In this document: positions 35,841 to 48,360 of the stretch, in pieces
How the letters are laid out: each line of letters starts with the position of its first letter
How positions within the stretch are numbered: position 1 is the stretch's first letter
NCBI GenBank assembly: GCA_963790545.1
Contig: CAWBPA010000003.1
Span: forward strand, 62,001-126,000
From: DATBJG01 sp963790545
Lineage (GTDB): Bacteria; Acidobacteriota; Vicinamibacteria; Vicinamibacterales; JAMQPK01
Direction of reading: 5' to 3'
Length of the DNA: 64,000 nucleotides
The notes under the pieces: generated by a model
Databases searched by the model: none
What the model saw: only the letters and a program-made list of their open reading frames with translations
What the model was told of the DNA's origin: nothing
Program-made: the position numbers and the translations under genes

Positions 35841-38800
35841 GTGTGGCCGGGGCGCGACGTGTCTGAGTTCCTGGGCACGAAGCCTCTCGTGCCGGGCGAC
35901 GTCGAGCTGCTCGGCGTCGAGCACCTGGAGGAGCACGCGCGGCGTCTGGCGGCGTTGCTCGCCTTTGCATCGCGTCGGCGCGGTCGCAGCCGTTCGCACC
36001 TGCGACGGCTCGACAATCACGCGCGAGCGCTTAGCGATGTCTATACGGCGCTGACCGAAGACGTGGGAGGCGGTGAACCCACGTCGCCGGCCGCCGAATG
36101 GCTGCTCGACAACTTCCACATCATTACGTCGACCGTACGCGACATTCAGCACGACCTGCCCCCTTCGTTTTCCCGACGCCTGCCGAGACTGACCGCTGAC
36201 GAGTTTGCTGGCGAACCACGTGTGTACACGATGGCCCTCGAGCTGATTCGCTGCAGCGCGGGACGCCTCGACGCGCAGCGTCTTCGCCGTTTCATCACCG
36301 CGTTTCAGTCGGTGACACCACTCACGATCGGCGAGTTGTGGGCGTGGCCGAGCGCGCTGAAGCTGGCACTGATCGAGCACCTGCGAATGAGGGCCGACAT
36401 TCTGTCGACGAGCCGCGCTCACAGGCGAGACGCGGATCGGCTCGCCAGTTCCCTCGAAGAGCCGTCGACGAAGTCCGAGCCCTGGCCGGCCGAGACGCAT
36501 CCGGCGTTCGTGATCAGGCTCTTGCAGCGGTCGCGAGAGCATGGCACCGCGGCGAGCGCACTGCGGCACAAGCTCGACGAGGCACTGGCGGCCCGAGGGC
36601 ACACCATCGAGGATGCGATTCGATCGGAAGGCCGTCATCAGGCGGCCGAGCAAGCGTCCATCGCGAGTTTGATCAGCAGCCTGCGACTAATCTCGACGTT
36701 CGACTGGAGCGATTTTTTCGAAAGTGTCAGCCTCGTCGAGCAGGTCTTGCAACGCGATCCGGCCGGGGTGTACGGCCGGATGGATTTCCGCAGCCGGGAT
36801 CGCTATCGACATGCAGTCGAGGAACTGGCCGATCCCACTGGGGAAGGTCAGATTCGGGTGGCGCTCAAGTGCGTCGAACGGGCGCGACGGACTGCCGAAC
36901 AGACCCCCGAGGCGCGGGCCGGGCACATCGGTTATTACCTGATTGGCAGCGGGCGACGCCCCTTCGAGGAAGGCATTGGGTGGGAGCCGGGTCTCAAGGC
37001 GCGGCTTCGACGGTGGTTTTTCGCCTACGCGACGCCCATCTATCTCGGTGCCATTGCGGCCGGGACCGGGCTTCTGGTGTTGGCGGCCGTCCTCTATGCC
37101 TACCAGCACGGTTGGCAAGGCGCGATGCTTGCGGCTGTGGCGCTCCTCACGCTCGTGCCCGCGAGCGAGCTGACCATCCAGATTCTGCAACGGATCGTCA
37201 ACCACCTCATTCCCCCTCGACGGCTGCCGCGGCTCGATCTCGATCACGTGCCGGCGTCGGCGCGCACCATGGTGATCGTGCCCACCATGCTCGACAGCGT
37301 CGAGCGGGTCCACGATTTGATTTCGCACGTGGAAGTGCAGGCGCTCGGCAACCTGGATCCGCATATCCACTTCGCCATTCTCAGTGATTATCCAGACGCT
37401 CCCACAGAAACACTGCCGCGTGATGCCGAAATTCTGGAGGCAGCGCGACTCGGGATCGAGGCGCTCAACGCGAAGCATGCGAGCGGGGGCACGGACCGCT
37501 TCTTTCTTTTCCATCGCATGCGGCAATGGAACGAACAGCAAGGCTTGTGGATGGGATGGGAGCGCAAACGCGGAAAAATCGAGGAGTTCAACCGACTCGT
37601 CCGCGGCGCCACCGATACGAGCTTCGTCGTCCAGGTGGGCGATCTCGGGATCCTGCCGCAGGTTCGGGTACTGCATCACGCTCGACAGCGATACGCGCCT
37701 TCCACGCGACGCCGCGCGACAGTTGATCGGGATTATCAGGCACCCGCTCAATCGTCCAACCCTCGACACCCGCATCGGCCGCGTGACCGATGGTTACGGG
37801 ATTCTTCAGCCACGCGTCAGCGTCACGTTCACGAGCGCCGCCGGTTCGCTGTTCGCGCGGCTGTATTCAGGTCACACGGGTGTCGACCCCTACACCACGG
37901 CGGTGTCCGACACGTATCAGGACCTGTTTGGTGAAGGCATCTTCACGGGCAAGGGTTTGTATGACGTCGACGCCTTCATGGGAGCCCTCGAGGACTGCGT
38001 GCCTGAGAACGCGCTCCTGTCGCACGATTTGTTCGAGGGGTTGTACGCACGCGTCGCGCTCGTTTCCGACGTGGAGATCGTCGACGAGTATCCGTCCAGC
38101 GTGCTCACGCACGCCCGTCGTCAACATCGCTGGATTCGGGGGGACTGGCAGATCCTGTTCTGGTTGTTTCCGTTCGTGCCTACGCGCCACGGCATCAGGC
38201 GCAATCCACTGCCGCTCATCGGCCGCTGGAAGATTCTCGACAATCTGCGCCGAAGCCTCGTCACGCCTATGCTCCTGGTGCTGCTGGTCGCGGGGTGGAC
38301 CGTACTGCCGGGCCCGCGACGGTTCTGGACGATCGCGGTCCTCGTGGTCGTCGCGTCGCAGCTGCTCCCGCTTCTGGCGCGGCTCCTCGTCGGTCCCCGG
38401 CGCGCCCAACCATTTCCAGTCTTCTGGCGGAACCTCCGTGACGACGCTGCGACCGCGCTCGCCCAGGTCGCACTCGGATTGACGTTTCTGGCGTATCACG
38501 CCTGGGATACGGTGCATGCGATCGCCCTGACGCTCATCCGGCTCGCCGTCACGAAACGCCGCCTGCTCGAATGGGAGACCGCGGCGACAACAGCCGCCAA
38601 AGCCGCAGGTCTCGTGGGGCGGAAAGGTCTGATGCGATTCGTCACCGACATGGTGTCGAGCCCCGCGATCGCCGCAGGGGTCACGCTCATCATCCTGACG
38701 TCAGCCAGGGATGCTTTACCGGAGGCGGCTCCGTTCCTGTTCATGTGGGCCGTGGCGCCTGCGGTCGCCTACTGGTTGAGCCTGCCTGTCGGCCTGCGTG

Positions 38801-41800
38801 AACGGCCACTCAGCGAGCGTGACCGCGCCCTCATTCGTAGAGCGACGCGCCAAACGTGGAGGTACTTCGAAACGTTCGTGACGGCCTCGGACGGCTGGCT
38901 CCCTCCGGACAACTTCCAGGAAGACGAGGTCGAGCCGAAACTCGCCCATCGCACGTCGCCCACGAATATTGGCATGAGCCTGCTCTCCACCCTGGCCGCA
39001 CACGACCTGGGATATCTCTCGACCGACTCGCTTCTGCGGCGGATTGATGCGACGCTGACCACGCTGGAATCACTGGAGCGACACGAAGGACATTTCCTGA
39101 ACTGGTACGACACGCAAACGCTGGCACCCCTTCACCCCAAGTACATCTCGACCGTCGACAGTGGAAATCTGGCCGCTTCGCTGATCGCGTTGACCCAGGG
39201 ACTCCTGCGGCTCTCGGCCGACCCACAAACGCTGACCCAAAGGCTCGAAGGTCTCATCGATGCCGCAGACATCCTGACCACTGTATCGACGCCAAGCGGT
39301 AGCGAAGGCGCTAATCAACAACCTGCCGTGACGGGCGTGCATCGCCTCGCCAGGAAAATTGTCTCGGAAGCGCGCGTCGCCTTGCGCAGCGGTGACCCGG
39401 CAGGACTCGAGCCGCTCGCACGTGAACTGGCAGGCACGGTCAACGTCATTGACGCAGCGGACGACCCTGAATTGGCGAGCACGACCACTGATCTCGTTTT
39501 CTGGTCGCTTGCGGTCATCGATGCGGTGACAACGCTGTCGTCATCGCCTGGCGACATCGAGTTCCTCGTGCTGGACCTTGTCGCGCGTGCTTCGTCGCTC
39601 GTCGACAACATGCGGTTTTCTTTTCTGTACGACCGTCATCGCCGCATCTTCTCGATTGGTTACCGTCTCGCCGACGCGGACGGTCCCGCGCGGCTCGACA
39701 ACTCCTACTATGATCTGCTCGCCTCCGAAGCGCGACTGGCAAGCTTCGTGGCCATTGCGAAGGGTGACGTTCCACAACATCACTGGTTTCATCTCGGACG
39801 ACTCGTGACGAGCGTTCACGGCCGCGCGACCCTCATGTCCTGGGGCGGGACGATGTTCGAGTATCTGATGCCGTTGTTGTTGATGCGCGGGTACCCCGGC
39901 ACGTTGCTGGACCAGAGTTGTCGTGCGTGTGTACGGCGTCAGATCGAATACGGGCAGCAGCAAAACGTCCCATGGGGGATCTCGGAGTCGGCTTATACGT
40001 TCACGGATCGCGCCGGCAACTATCAGTACAGAGCGTTCGGCGCTCCGGGACTCGGCTTGAAGCGGGGCCTGAGAGACGATCTGGTCGTGGCGCCGTATGC
40101 CACGGCTCTAGCCGCCATTCTCGATCCGGGGGCCGCCTCGGCGAATTTCCGGCGGCTCGCACGCCATGGGGCCGAGGGTCGGTTTGGCTTCTACGAAGCC
40201 ATCGACTACAGACCGCGCAGCCGGATGATCGCCGACACGCTCGTACCCGCCGACTCGTCCGCGCGCGCTGTCGTGACAGCGTTCTTCGCCCACCATCAAG
40301 GGATGTCAATGGTGGCGCTCGCCAATGTCCTGGGTCACGACTGGTTCGTCAAGCGATTCCACGAGGACCCGCGGGTGCAGGCCACAGAGCTCCTGCTCCA
40401 GGAACGCGTTCCGCGCGAGGCCATTTTGTCCGAGCCGCGTCCGTCGGAGGGCGCCACGGTTGCTCCGTCGATTCCGGTGCATGCGTCACGGCGATTCCGC
40501 TCGCCGCACATGGCCAGTCCGCATGCGCACTTCCTGTCGAACGGCCGGTACACCGCAATGGTGACGCACGGGGGCGGCGGGTTCAGCGTGTGGCGCGGAT
40601 TGGCCGTGACCCGTCGCAGGGAAGACCGGACCTCCGATGCCGGTGCACACTTCGTCTACCTTCGCGATGTCTGGTCGGGCTACGTCTGGTCGCCCACGTA
40701 CCATCCCGTCTGTCGCGAACCGGACGACTTTGAGGCGACATTCGAGCTCGGCAAGGTGACGTTCCGACGTCGCGACGGGGATTTCGAAACGCAGTTGCAG
40801 GTGGCCGTGTCGCCCGAAGACGACGTCGAGGTCCGGCGTCTTGTCATCACCAATCGCGGCGATCGCTCGCGCGAGCTCGAAGTGACCAGTTACGCAGAGA
40901 TCGTGCTCGCCCGCCCGGAAGACGATTTCTCTCACCCCGCCTTTGAAAAGCTGTTCATCGAGACGGAGTTCGATTCACAAAGTACAGGTCTGCTCTTCAG
41001 CAGGCGCCCACGCTCATCCGACGAGACCGCCACATGGGCATTTCACGTCCTTGGTGTCGACGGTCGTCTTGGCGGTGCCGTCGAGTGGGAGACTGACCGT
41101 GCGCGTTTCATCGGGCGAGGCCGCTCACCGGCCAATCCGGTGGCACTCGATGGCCGCGCGCTGTCGGGCACGACGGGCGCGGTGCTGGATCCAATCGCTG
41201 CGCTGCGCGAGCGCGTCCGCCTGGCACCAGGGGCATTCGTCAGGGTCACGTTCGCCACTGGCGTTGCGCCCGATCGATCGACGGCGCTCGGGCTGCTGCG
41301 GAAGTACCGGGACGGCAGTGCGGCGGTGCGCGCGTTCTCAATGGCTTTTACGCACGCGCATATCACGCTGCAGCACCTGGGGCTGAACGACGATCAAGCC
41401 ATCCTTTTCGATCGCATGGCGTCGCGTGTCTTCGGCGCCGATGCGTCGTGCATCAGCCCCAAAGATCTGGCTCGCAACACGCTGGGGCAGGCCAATCTCT
41501 GGGGTTACGGTATCTCGGGCGACCTGCCGGTCGTGCTCGTGCGCGTGACCGAAGCGAGCGGTGTCTCCCTTGTTCGGCAAGTCCTTCACGCACAGGAATA
41601 CTGGCGCATCAAAGGTCTCGGCGCCGACCTGATCATCCTCAACGAGCATCCCGCAGAGTACCTGGACGAAGTGCAGGGCATGCTGACAGCCCTCGTACAA
41701 GAACCGCGCTGGGCGGGCTGGAACGACAGGCCTGGGGGCATGTTCCTGCTACGGTCCGACGGAATGCCCGAGGCCGATCGTTATCTGCTGTCGGCTGTCG

Positions 41801-44406
41801 CCCGCGTCGTCCTCCGGGGCGATCTGGGCGAGCTCGGGCCGCAACTGGATCGGCCAGCGCCCTGGTTGTACGTGGAGGGCGACATCGAATCGTCCGCGGA
41901 GCTCACACCTCCGGAGCCGGCGTCCGTGTCCGTACCTCAGGTCGTGATGGACAACGGCCTTGGGGGTTTCGCCCCCGATGGACGCGAGTACGTGATCGTG
42001 CTCGACCGGGATCGAGAAACGCCGCTGCCCTGGTCGAACGTGCTGGCCAACCCGGAATTTGGCACGATGGTCACCGCATCCGGGTCCACCTTTACGTGGG
42101 GCGAGAACAGCCGGGAAAACCGACTGACGCCGCTCGCAAACGACCCGCTTGGCGACCCGCAGGCTGAGGCCATCTACCTCCGAGACGAGGATTCAGGCGC
42201 TGTGTGGGGCGCGACGCCGGGTCCATTGCCGCGGCAACTCGACACCGGCCGCTGGGTGATTCGCCATAGCGCGGGTGTCACGCGGTATCAGCATGCGGTG
42301 GCTGGTCTCGAACAGGAACTGACGGTTTTTGTGCCGCCGGAAGATCCCGTGAAGGTGGCACTCCTGACGCTGACGAACACGTCAACGACCCCTCGCCGTC
42401 TCAGCGTGTTCGGTTACGTTGAATGGTGTCTGGGACCGCCACGGGTTGCGGACCGGCGGTTCGTCCTTACCCAGATCGATGCCGCCAGCGGGGTGGTGTT
42501 TGCACGAAACCCCTATAACACCGACTTCAGCGGGCGCGTCGCGTTCTGGCGCGCCACGGAGGCGGCCCGCTCCTATACGTGCGACCGTAGCGAGTTCGTT
42601 GGGCACAACCGTACCCTCGCCAGGCCGGCCGCTCTCTTTCGGGATCAGCTCGGCGATCGCTGCGGCGCTGGCCTCGATCCATGCGCCGCCATTCACATCG
42701 AGATCGTTGTCGAAGCGGGTGGATCACGACAACTGGGGTTCGTGTTGGGACAGGGACGAGATGCGGCCCAGGCAATCGACCTGGCGGGCCGGTACTCGTC
42801 GCTCGCGCACATCGAAGACGCGCTCGCAGACGTCGAATGTTTCTGGGACGAGACGCTTGGTGCGATTCGTGTGAGCACGCCAGACGACTCGTTCGATCTC
42901 ATTGTGAACCGGTGGCTGTTGTACCAGGACCTGAGCTGCCGGATCTGGGCGCGGTGCGGACCGTACCAGCCTGGAGGAGCGTTCGGATTCCGTGACCAGC
43001 TACAGGATGTCCTGGCGCTCTTGTACACACGACCAGATCTTTGTCGCGCGCACCTGCTGCGCGCAGCGTCGCGGCAATTTATCGAAGGAGACGTCCAGCA
43101 CTGGTGGCATCCACCGGCTGGCCGGGGCACACGCACACGGTGTTCGGACGATCTGCTCTGGCTGCCCTATGCCGTTGCGACCTACGTCGGGCGGACAGGC
43201 GACGAATCCGTGCTTGATGAGATAGTGCCGTTCCTCGAAGCGCCGCTCCTCGAGCCGGACCAAACGGACGCCTATCTCCTGCCGTCCATCTCGCGGGAGA
43301 CGGCCACGCTCTTCGAGCACTCGCTCCGGGCGATCGATCGCGCGATGAAGTACGGCGCGCATGGGTTGCCGCTCATGGGTTCCGGCGACTGGAACGACGG
43401 AATGAATCGCGTCGGCCATCAGGGGCGTGGCGAGAGCGTCTGGCTGGGTTGGTTCCTGGTCGTGGTGCTGAACGAGTTTGCGGCGTTATGCGACCGTAAG
43501 GCGCGAGGTGACCTCGCTCGGCGTTATCAAAACGAAAGCCGTTGGCTCACGGGCATGTTGGAGCTCGCCTGGGATGGCGACTGGTACCGACGCGCGTACT
43601 TCGACGATGGGACGCCGCTCGGTTCGGCGCAGAACGAGGAATGCCGATTAGACTCGCTGACCCAGTCGTGGGCCGTCCTGTCGCACGCCGCTGACCGTCG
43701 GCGTGCCGAGCGTGCGATGGAGGCAGTCCGCGCACATCTCGTACGACGAGACGCGCAGCTCGTGCTGCTGCTGACGCCGCCGTTCGACCGGACCACCCAC
43801 GATCCCGGTTACATCAAAGGCTACCTGCCCGGCGTGCGCGAAAACGGTGGTCAGTACACGCACGCGGCATTGTGGACCGTCATTGCGCTCGCACAACTGG
43901 GACTTGGCGACGAGGCGATGGAGCTGTTCCACATGATCAATCCGGTCAATCACACTCGGACGGCTCAAGGCCTCGACCGCTATCGCGTGGAGCCGTACGC
44001 GGTGGCTGCCGACGTTTACGCGCACCCGATGCATCTGGGTCGAGGTGGATGGACGTGGTACACGGGTTCTGCCGGCTGGATGTATCAGACAGCGGTGGAG
44101 GGTCTTCTTGGACTGCGCCGCAGCGGTGCCACGTTCAGCATTGATCCATGCATTCCAGCAATATGGCCGCAATTTACCCTCGACTGGCGAGTCGGCCGCA
44201 CTCACTATCACATCACCGTGACGAACCCGGAGCACGAGTCTTGTGGTGTCAGATCCGCAGAAGTCGATGGCCAGCCCGTCGATCCGCACGCCATCCCGCT
44301 CGTGGATGATGGCGCCGACCACGACGTCACAGTCGTGATCGGTCGGGCTGCAACCCTCAACGTCCCTTCGAGATCCGCTGGTGCCGTGCGGGGTGGTCGT
44401 CACTAG
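35841..44406 (+). CDS. ndvB: cyclic beta-1,2-glucan synthase, GT84-GH94 (one frameshift)
   Basis: About 2855 residues, the usual size for this enzyme. GTG 35841 is the likely start. An N-terminal helical domain comes first, then membrane segments near residues 392-450, 810-855 and 940-990. The glycosyltransferase lies in between ('ITLDSDTRLPRDAARQLIGI' with the DxD, 'HRWIRGDWQILFWLFPF'). The C-terminal half holds glucoamylase-like and GH94 phosphorylase domains, with catalytic 'GSGDWNDGMN' near residue 2513. It polymerises UDP-glucose into periplasmic cyclic glucans and trims chain length. The frame breaks near 37668 where GGG should be GG ('VRYCITLDSD'). Confidence 0.9.
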
Positions 44407-44422
44407 ACAAGCGCGACGCCGG

Positions 44423-44505
44423 CGGGGCTGAAGCCCCGACCTACGTCCTGCCGACAGTACGTAGGCCGGACCTTCAGGTACGTAGGCCGGACCTTCAGGT
44501 CCGGC
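44423..44505. repeat. REP-like palindromes, copies 3 and 4, with a duplicated half-unit
   Basis: CGGGGCT, GA, AGCCCCG, ACCTAC (44423-44444) is in plus orientation. GTAG, GCCGGACCT, TC, AGGTCCGGC (44482-44505) is the same design inverted. A half-copy, GTAGGCCGGACCTTCAGGT, lies at 44461-44479. All are in the gap between ndvB and the DUF1592 gene. Confidence 0.7.
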
Positions 44506-44536
44506 ACTCTTCCGTTTACACTGGTAGCTACACGAG

Positions 44537-46969
44537 ATGACTCGATACACCCTCGCCTTTCTCTGGGGCATGCTCGTCTGCCTCTACACCACGAGCGCAC
44601 CTGGTGTGGCGCAGCGAGACACGGCGAGCCCGTCAGCCATCGTCATGCAGCCGGACGGACTCCTGTCGCCAGACGCTCAACGTGCCGTCATCACGCAATA
44701 TTGTCAGGGTTGTCACAACGACCGCGTCAAGTCGGGGGGCATGAGCGTACAGTCGCTCGAACCGCGCAGCGTGGAACAGAGTGCGGAACTGGCCGAGGAC
44801 ATGATCCGCAAGCTTCGGGCCGGCCTGATGCCTCCCGCCGGCGCGCAGCGTCCTGACGAAGCTACCCTGAAGGCCCTGACACGTTCGCTGGAAACCGCTC
44901 TCGATAGAGCTGCCGCGGTCCGTCCCAATCCGGGGTGGCGCACCTTCCAACGACTCAATCGCAGCGAGTACGCGCGGTCGGTTCGCGATCTGCTGTCAAT
45001 TGACGTGGACGTCGCCGCGCTGCTGCCGCCCGACACGCTGAGCGCCGGCTTCGACAACATTGCTGATTCGCAATCGTTCTCCCCCGCCGTCATGGAAGGC
45101 TACATGCGGGCGGCAGGCAAGATTGTCAATGACGCCCTCGGAGACCCGACCGCCAGCCCCACATCGGTGACCTACAACGTCCCGAGCACGGTCTCTCAGA
45201 TGCGCCACGTGGACGGCGCGCCCGTGGGGACGCGCGGCGGGATTTCGGTCGTTCACAACGTCCAGGCCGATGGCGACTACGTCTTCACCATCAGGCTGCA
45301 AGCCGCAACCAACGGCGGGCTGATTGGCCGCCGAAGTCTCAACGAACAAATCGAGGTTTCCGTCGACGGCGAACGCGTGGCACTGCTCGACATCAATCCG
45401 CGAATGTCCGAGGCAACCGGTAGGGGCTTGAATGTGCGGACGGACCGCATTCCCGTCAAGGCGGGCTCGCACCGCGTGTCGGCGGCCTTCATGCAGAAGT
45501 TCTCGGGCCTGGTAGATGACCTCGTCGCACCGATTGAATTCACGCTCGCCGACGCCATCGGCGCGGCTCAACTTCTTCAATTGCCGCACCTCCAGGACTT
45601 GAATATCACTGGTCCGTTCAACGCCACCGGCGTCTCCGACAGCCTCGGCCGCCGGAACGTTTTCACGTGCCGACCGGAGACTTCCGAGCAGGAAATTCCG
45701 TGCGCCACCCGCATCATCACGCACCTCGCACGCCGGGCCTATCGAAGACCCGTCACGCGGACGGACCTCGAAGGACTGCTCACCTTTTATCGAACGGGAC
45801 GTCAAGCCGGCGACTTCGAATCGGGAATCCGAACTGCGCTGCAGGCCATCCTGGCAAGCCCCCACTTTGTCTTCAGGCTCGAGCATCGACCGGCCAACAT
45901 CGCCGCCGGTCAGAACTATCGAATCACCGATCTGGAGCTGGCGTCCCGGCTCTCCTATTTTTTGTGGAGCACGGCGCCAGACGATGAGCTGATTGCTCTT
46001 GCCGCGGGCCGGAAGCTGCGCAACCCGGTCGAACTCGAGAAGCAGGTGCGCCGGATGTTGCGGGATGCCCGCTCGGAATCGCTGGCAACGAGATTTGCTG
46101 CCGGTTGGTTGCACCTGGCGGAACTGGACGGCATGACACCGGATGCCCTCCTCTATCCGCAGTACAATCGCACCCTCGCTCAGGCGCTCCGAAGGGAGAC
46201 CGAGCTGTTCTTCGACAGCATCGTCCGGGAGGATCGGAGCGTGCTGGACCTCGTCACCGCGAACTACACCTTCGTCAACGAGCGACTCGCGCTTCACTAC
46301 AAGATTCCAGGCATCCTGGGCAGCCGGTTCCGACGCGTGGAGTTGACGAGCGACGTTCGACGAGGACTGCTGGGTCACGCCAGCATTTTGACGATGACGT
46401 CGAATGCCGATCGAACCTCGCCAGTCATCCGCGGAAAGTGGGTCATGGAAGTGCTCCTTGGCACTCCTCCGCCGCCCCCACCACCAACGGCACCGGGGCT
46501 CGAAGCCACGAGCGCCATCAAGAACGGGCAGCTCCTGTCTGTGCGTGAGCGCATGGAGGCGCACCGCGCGAATCCCGCGTGTGCATCCTGTCACCGTCTG
46601 ATCGATCCGATCGGGCTGGCGCTCGAGAACTTCGATGTCACCGGTGTCTGGCGGATCAAGGACAATGGCGTTCCCGTGGATCCGTCCACGGTGTTGTTCG
46701 ACGGCACACCACTGAACGGACCAACCAGCCTTCGACAGGCGATTTTGAAGTATTCCGACGCGTTTCTTGGAAACTTCACCGAGAATCTTCTGACTTATGC
46801 GCTGGGGCGTCGCGTCGAGTACTACGACATGCCGACAGTCCGTGCCATTACGCGCGACGGCGCGCGCGACGGTCATCGGTTTTCTTCGTTCGTCCTGGGT
46901 ATCGTGAAGAGCGTGCCGTTTCAGATGAGCAGGGCGGAAGCCGTCACGGCTCGGCGGGAGCAGGAGTAG
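44537..46969 (+). CDS. exported c-type-cytochrome DUF1587/1592/1588/1585 protein
   Basis: 810 residues from ATG 44537 with signal peptide. 'QYCQGCHNDRVKSGGMSV' is an N-terminal CxxCH haem site. Then come DUF1587 ('FQRLNRSEYARSVRDLLSID', 'LPPDTLSAGFDNIADSQSFS'), DUF1595 ('LARRAYRRPVTRTDLEGLL'), DUF1592 ('SPHFVFRLEHRP', 'SRLSYFLWSTAPDDELIALA'), DUF1588 ('SDVRRGLLGHASILTMTSNA'), and a second CxxCH 'NPACASCHRLIDPIGLALEN' before DUF1585. This is the standard domain order in Planctomycetota and Acidobacteriota. It is thought to act in periplasmic electron transfer or polymer breakdown. Followed after 5 bp by DUF1552. Confidence 0.9.
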   Translation: MTRYTLAFLWGMLVCLYTTSAPGVAQRDTASPSAIVMQPDGLLSPDAQRAVITQYCQGCHNDRVKSGGMSVQSLEPRSVEQSAELAEDMIRKLRAGLMPPAGAQRPDEATLKALTRSLETALDRAAAVRPNPGWRTFQRLNRSEYARSVRDLLSIDVDVAALLPPDTLSAGFDNIADSQSFSPAVMEGYMRAAGKIVNDALGDPTASPTSVTYNVPSTVSQMRHVDGAPVGTRGGISVVHNVQADGDYVFTIRLQAATNGGLIGRRSLNEQIEVSVDGERVALLDINPRMSEATGRGLNVRTDRIPVKAGSHRVSAAFMQKFSGLVDDLVAPIEFTLADAIGAAQLLQLPHLQDLNITGPFNATGVSDSLGRRNVFTCRPETSEQEIPCATRIITHLARRAYRRPVTRTDLEGLLTFYRTGRQAGDFESGIRTALQAILASPHFVFRLEHRPANIAAGQNYRITDLELASRLSYFLWSTAPDDELIALAAGRKLRNPVELEKQVRRMLRDARSESLATRFAAGWLHLAELDGMTPDALLYPQYNRTLAQALRRETELFFDSIVREDRSVLDLVTANYTFVNERLALHYKIPGILGSRFRRVELTSDVRRGLLGHASILTMTSNADRTSPVIRGKWVMEVLLGTPPPPPPPTAPGLEATSAIKNGQLLSVRERMEAHRANPACASCHRLIDPIGLALENFDVTGVWRIKDNGVPVDPSTVLFDGTPLNGPTSLRQAILKYSDAFLGNFTENLLTYALGRRVEYYDMPTVRAITRDGARDGHRFSSFVLGIVKSVPFQMSRAEAVTARREQE

Positions 46970-46974
46970 CGGAC

Positions 46975-48351
46975 ATGGTGATTACAAAAAAGCATCTGTC
47001 GCGACGCACCGTTCTTCGTGGGATGGGTGCGACGGTGGCGTTGCCAATGCTCGAATCGATGGTCCCTGCCCTCACAGCGCAGCGCACGACCGCGGCCGGG
47101 AAGCCCGCCATTCGCCTGGCCTGCCTCGAAATGGTCCACGGGTCGGCGGGCGCAACCAAGTTCGGGCTCGAGAGGAATCTCTGGTCGCCCGCCCGCGAAG
47201 GCCACGACTTCGATCTCACGCCGACCAGCCTCGTGTCGCTCGAGCCCTACCGGAACTACCTGACCATTGTCAGCAACACAGATTGCCGGATGGCGGACGC
47301 ATTCTCCGACAACGAAGTGGGAGGGGACCATAATCGTTCGTCGGCGGCGTATTTGACACAGGCGAAACCCAAGCAGACGCTCGGCTCCGACATCTATTCC
47401 GGGGTCTCGCTGGACCAGGTGTACGCGCAGCGTTTCGGCCAGGACTCGCCTGCGCCGTCCATTCAGCTTGCGATCGAAAGCGACGACACGGGTGGATGTC
47501 ACTATGGCTATTCGTGTGTGTACATGGGACCGATCAGCTGGGCCTCACCCACCCAGCCGTTGCCCATGATTAGAGACCCCCGACTCGTGTTTGACCAGCT
47601 CTTTGGCATCGGCGGGACGCCCGAGGAGCGGGCTGTGCGGCGCCGGACCGATCGCAGCATCCTCGACTGGATTTCGCGCGAAGTGACCCGATTGAAAGGG
47701 AACCTCGGGCCGACCGATCGGAGTCGGCTCGATCAATATCTCGACGACGTGCGTGAGGTGGAGCGCCGCATCCAGAAAGTCGAACAGCACAATGCCAGTG
47801 GCAGCTCCGGTGAGCTGCCGGCGGCGCCCATCGGCGTGCCCGATTCGTTTCACGAGCACGTCCAGATCATGTTCGATCTCCAGGCGCTGGCGTTCATGGC
47901 CGACGTCACACGGGTGTCCTCGTTCAAGCTGTCACGCGATGCGACGGGCCGCGTGTACCCCGAGAGTGGCGTGCGAACGGCATTTCACTCTGCATCACAT
48001 CACGGTGAGAACGAAAGTCAAATTCTCGACTTTGCAAAGATCAACACCTATCACGTGAGCTTGATTCCGTACTTTCTCGAGAAGCTGAGGAACGCTCCAG
48101 ACGGAGACGGCAGCGTGTTGGACAACATGGTCATCGTCTATGGCTCGCCCATGGGCGATTCGAACCTTCACAATCACAAACGCTGCCCCCTCTTTCTTGC
48201 TGGTCACGCCGGTGGCCAGCTCAAGGGCAACCGTCATGTGAAAGCTCCGGACGGAACGCCCATGGCCAACGTCTTCCTGACGCTGCTGCATCGGCTCGGC
48301 GTCGATGACGTTGCAAGCTTTGGCGATAGCACGGGCGAATTGCCAATCTGA
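46975..48351 (+). CDS. exported DUF1552 protein
   Basis: 458 residues from ATG 46975, 5 bp after the DUF1592 stop; the longer open frame to 46579 runs inside that gene. The N-terminus 'KKHLSRRTVLRGMGATVALP' is a Tat-type signal. DUF1552 motifs: 'MVHGSAGATKFGLERNLWSP', 'SVSLDQ'-like 'GVSLDQVYAQRFG', 'LDYISREV'-like 'SILDWISREVTRLKG', 'HHGENESQILDFAKINTYHV', 'YGSPMGDSNLHNHKRCPLFL'. It always travels with DUF1592 proteins, so a joint periplasmic enzyme or complex is presumed. Alkaline-phosphatase-like relatives include DUF1501 proteins. Confidence 0.9.
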   Translation: MVITKKHLSRRTVLRGMGATVALPMLESMVPALTAQRTTAAGKPAIRLACLEMVHGSAGATKFGLERNLWSPAREGHDFDLTPTSLVSLEPYRNYLTIVSNTDCRMADAFSDNEVGGDHNRSSAAYLTQAKPKQTLGSDIYSGVSLDQVYAQRFGQDSPAPSIQLAIESDDTGGCHYGYSCVYMGPISWASPTQPLPMIRDPRLVFDQLFGIGGTPEERAVRRRTDRSILDWISREVTRLKGNLGPTDRSRLDQYLDDVREVERRIQKVEQHNASGSSGELPAAPIGVPDSFHEHVQIMFDLQALAFMADVTRVSSFKLSRDATGRVYPESGVRTAFHSASHHGENESQILDFAKINTYHVSLIPYFLEKLRNAPDGDGSVLDNMVIVYGSPMGDSNLHNHKRCPLFLAGHAGGQLKGNRHVKAPDGTPMANVFLTLLHRLGVDDVASFGDSTGELPI

Positions 48352-48360
48352 TAATCAGCT

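Noticed and set aside
44996..46876. 626-residue open frame antisense to the DUF1592 gene
   Set aside because: Mirror of a high-GC gene; no ribosome site, no family resemblance, and the sense strand carries CxxCH and the full domain order.
46579..46974. Upstream extension of the DUF1552 gene
   Set aside because: It lies wholly inside DUF1592; the Tat signal begins at 46975.
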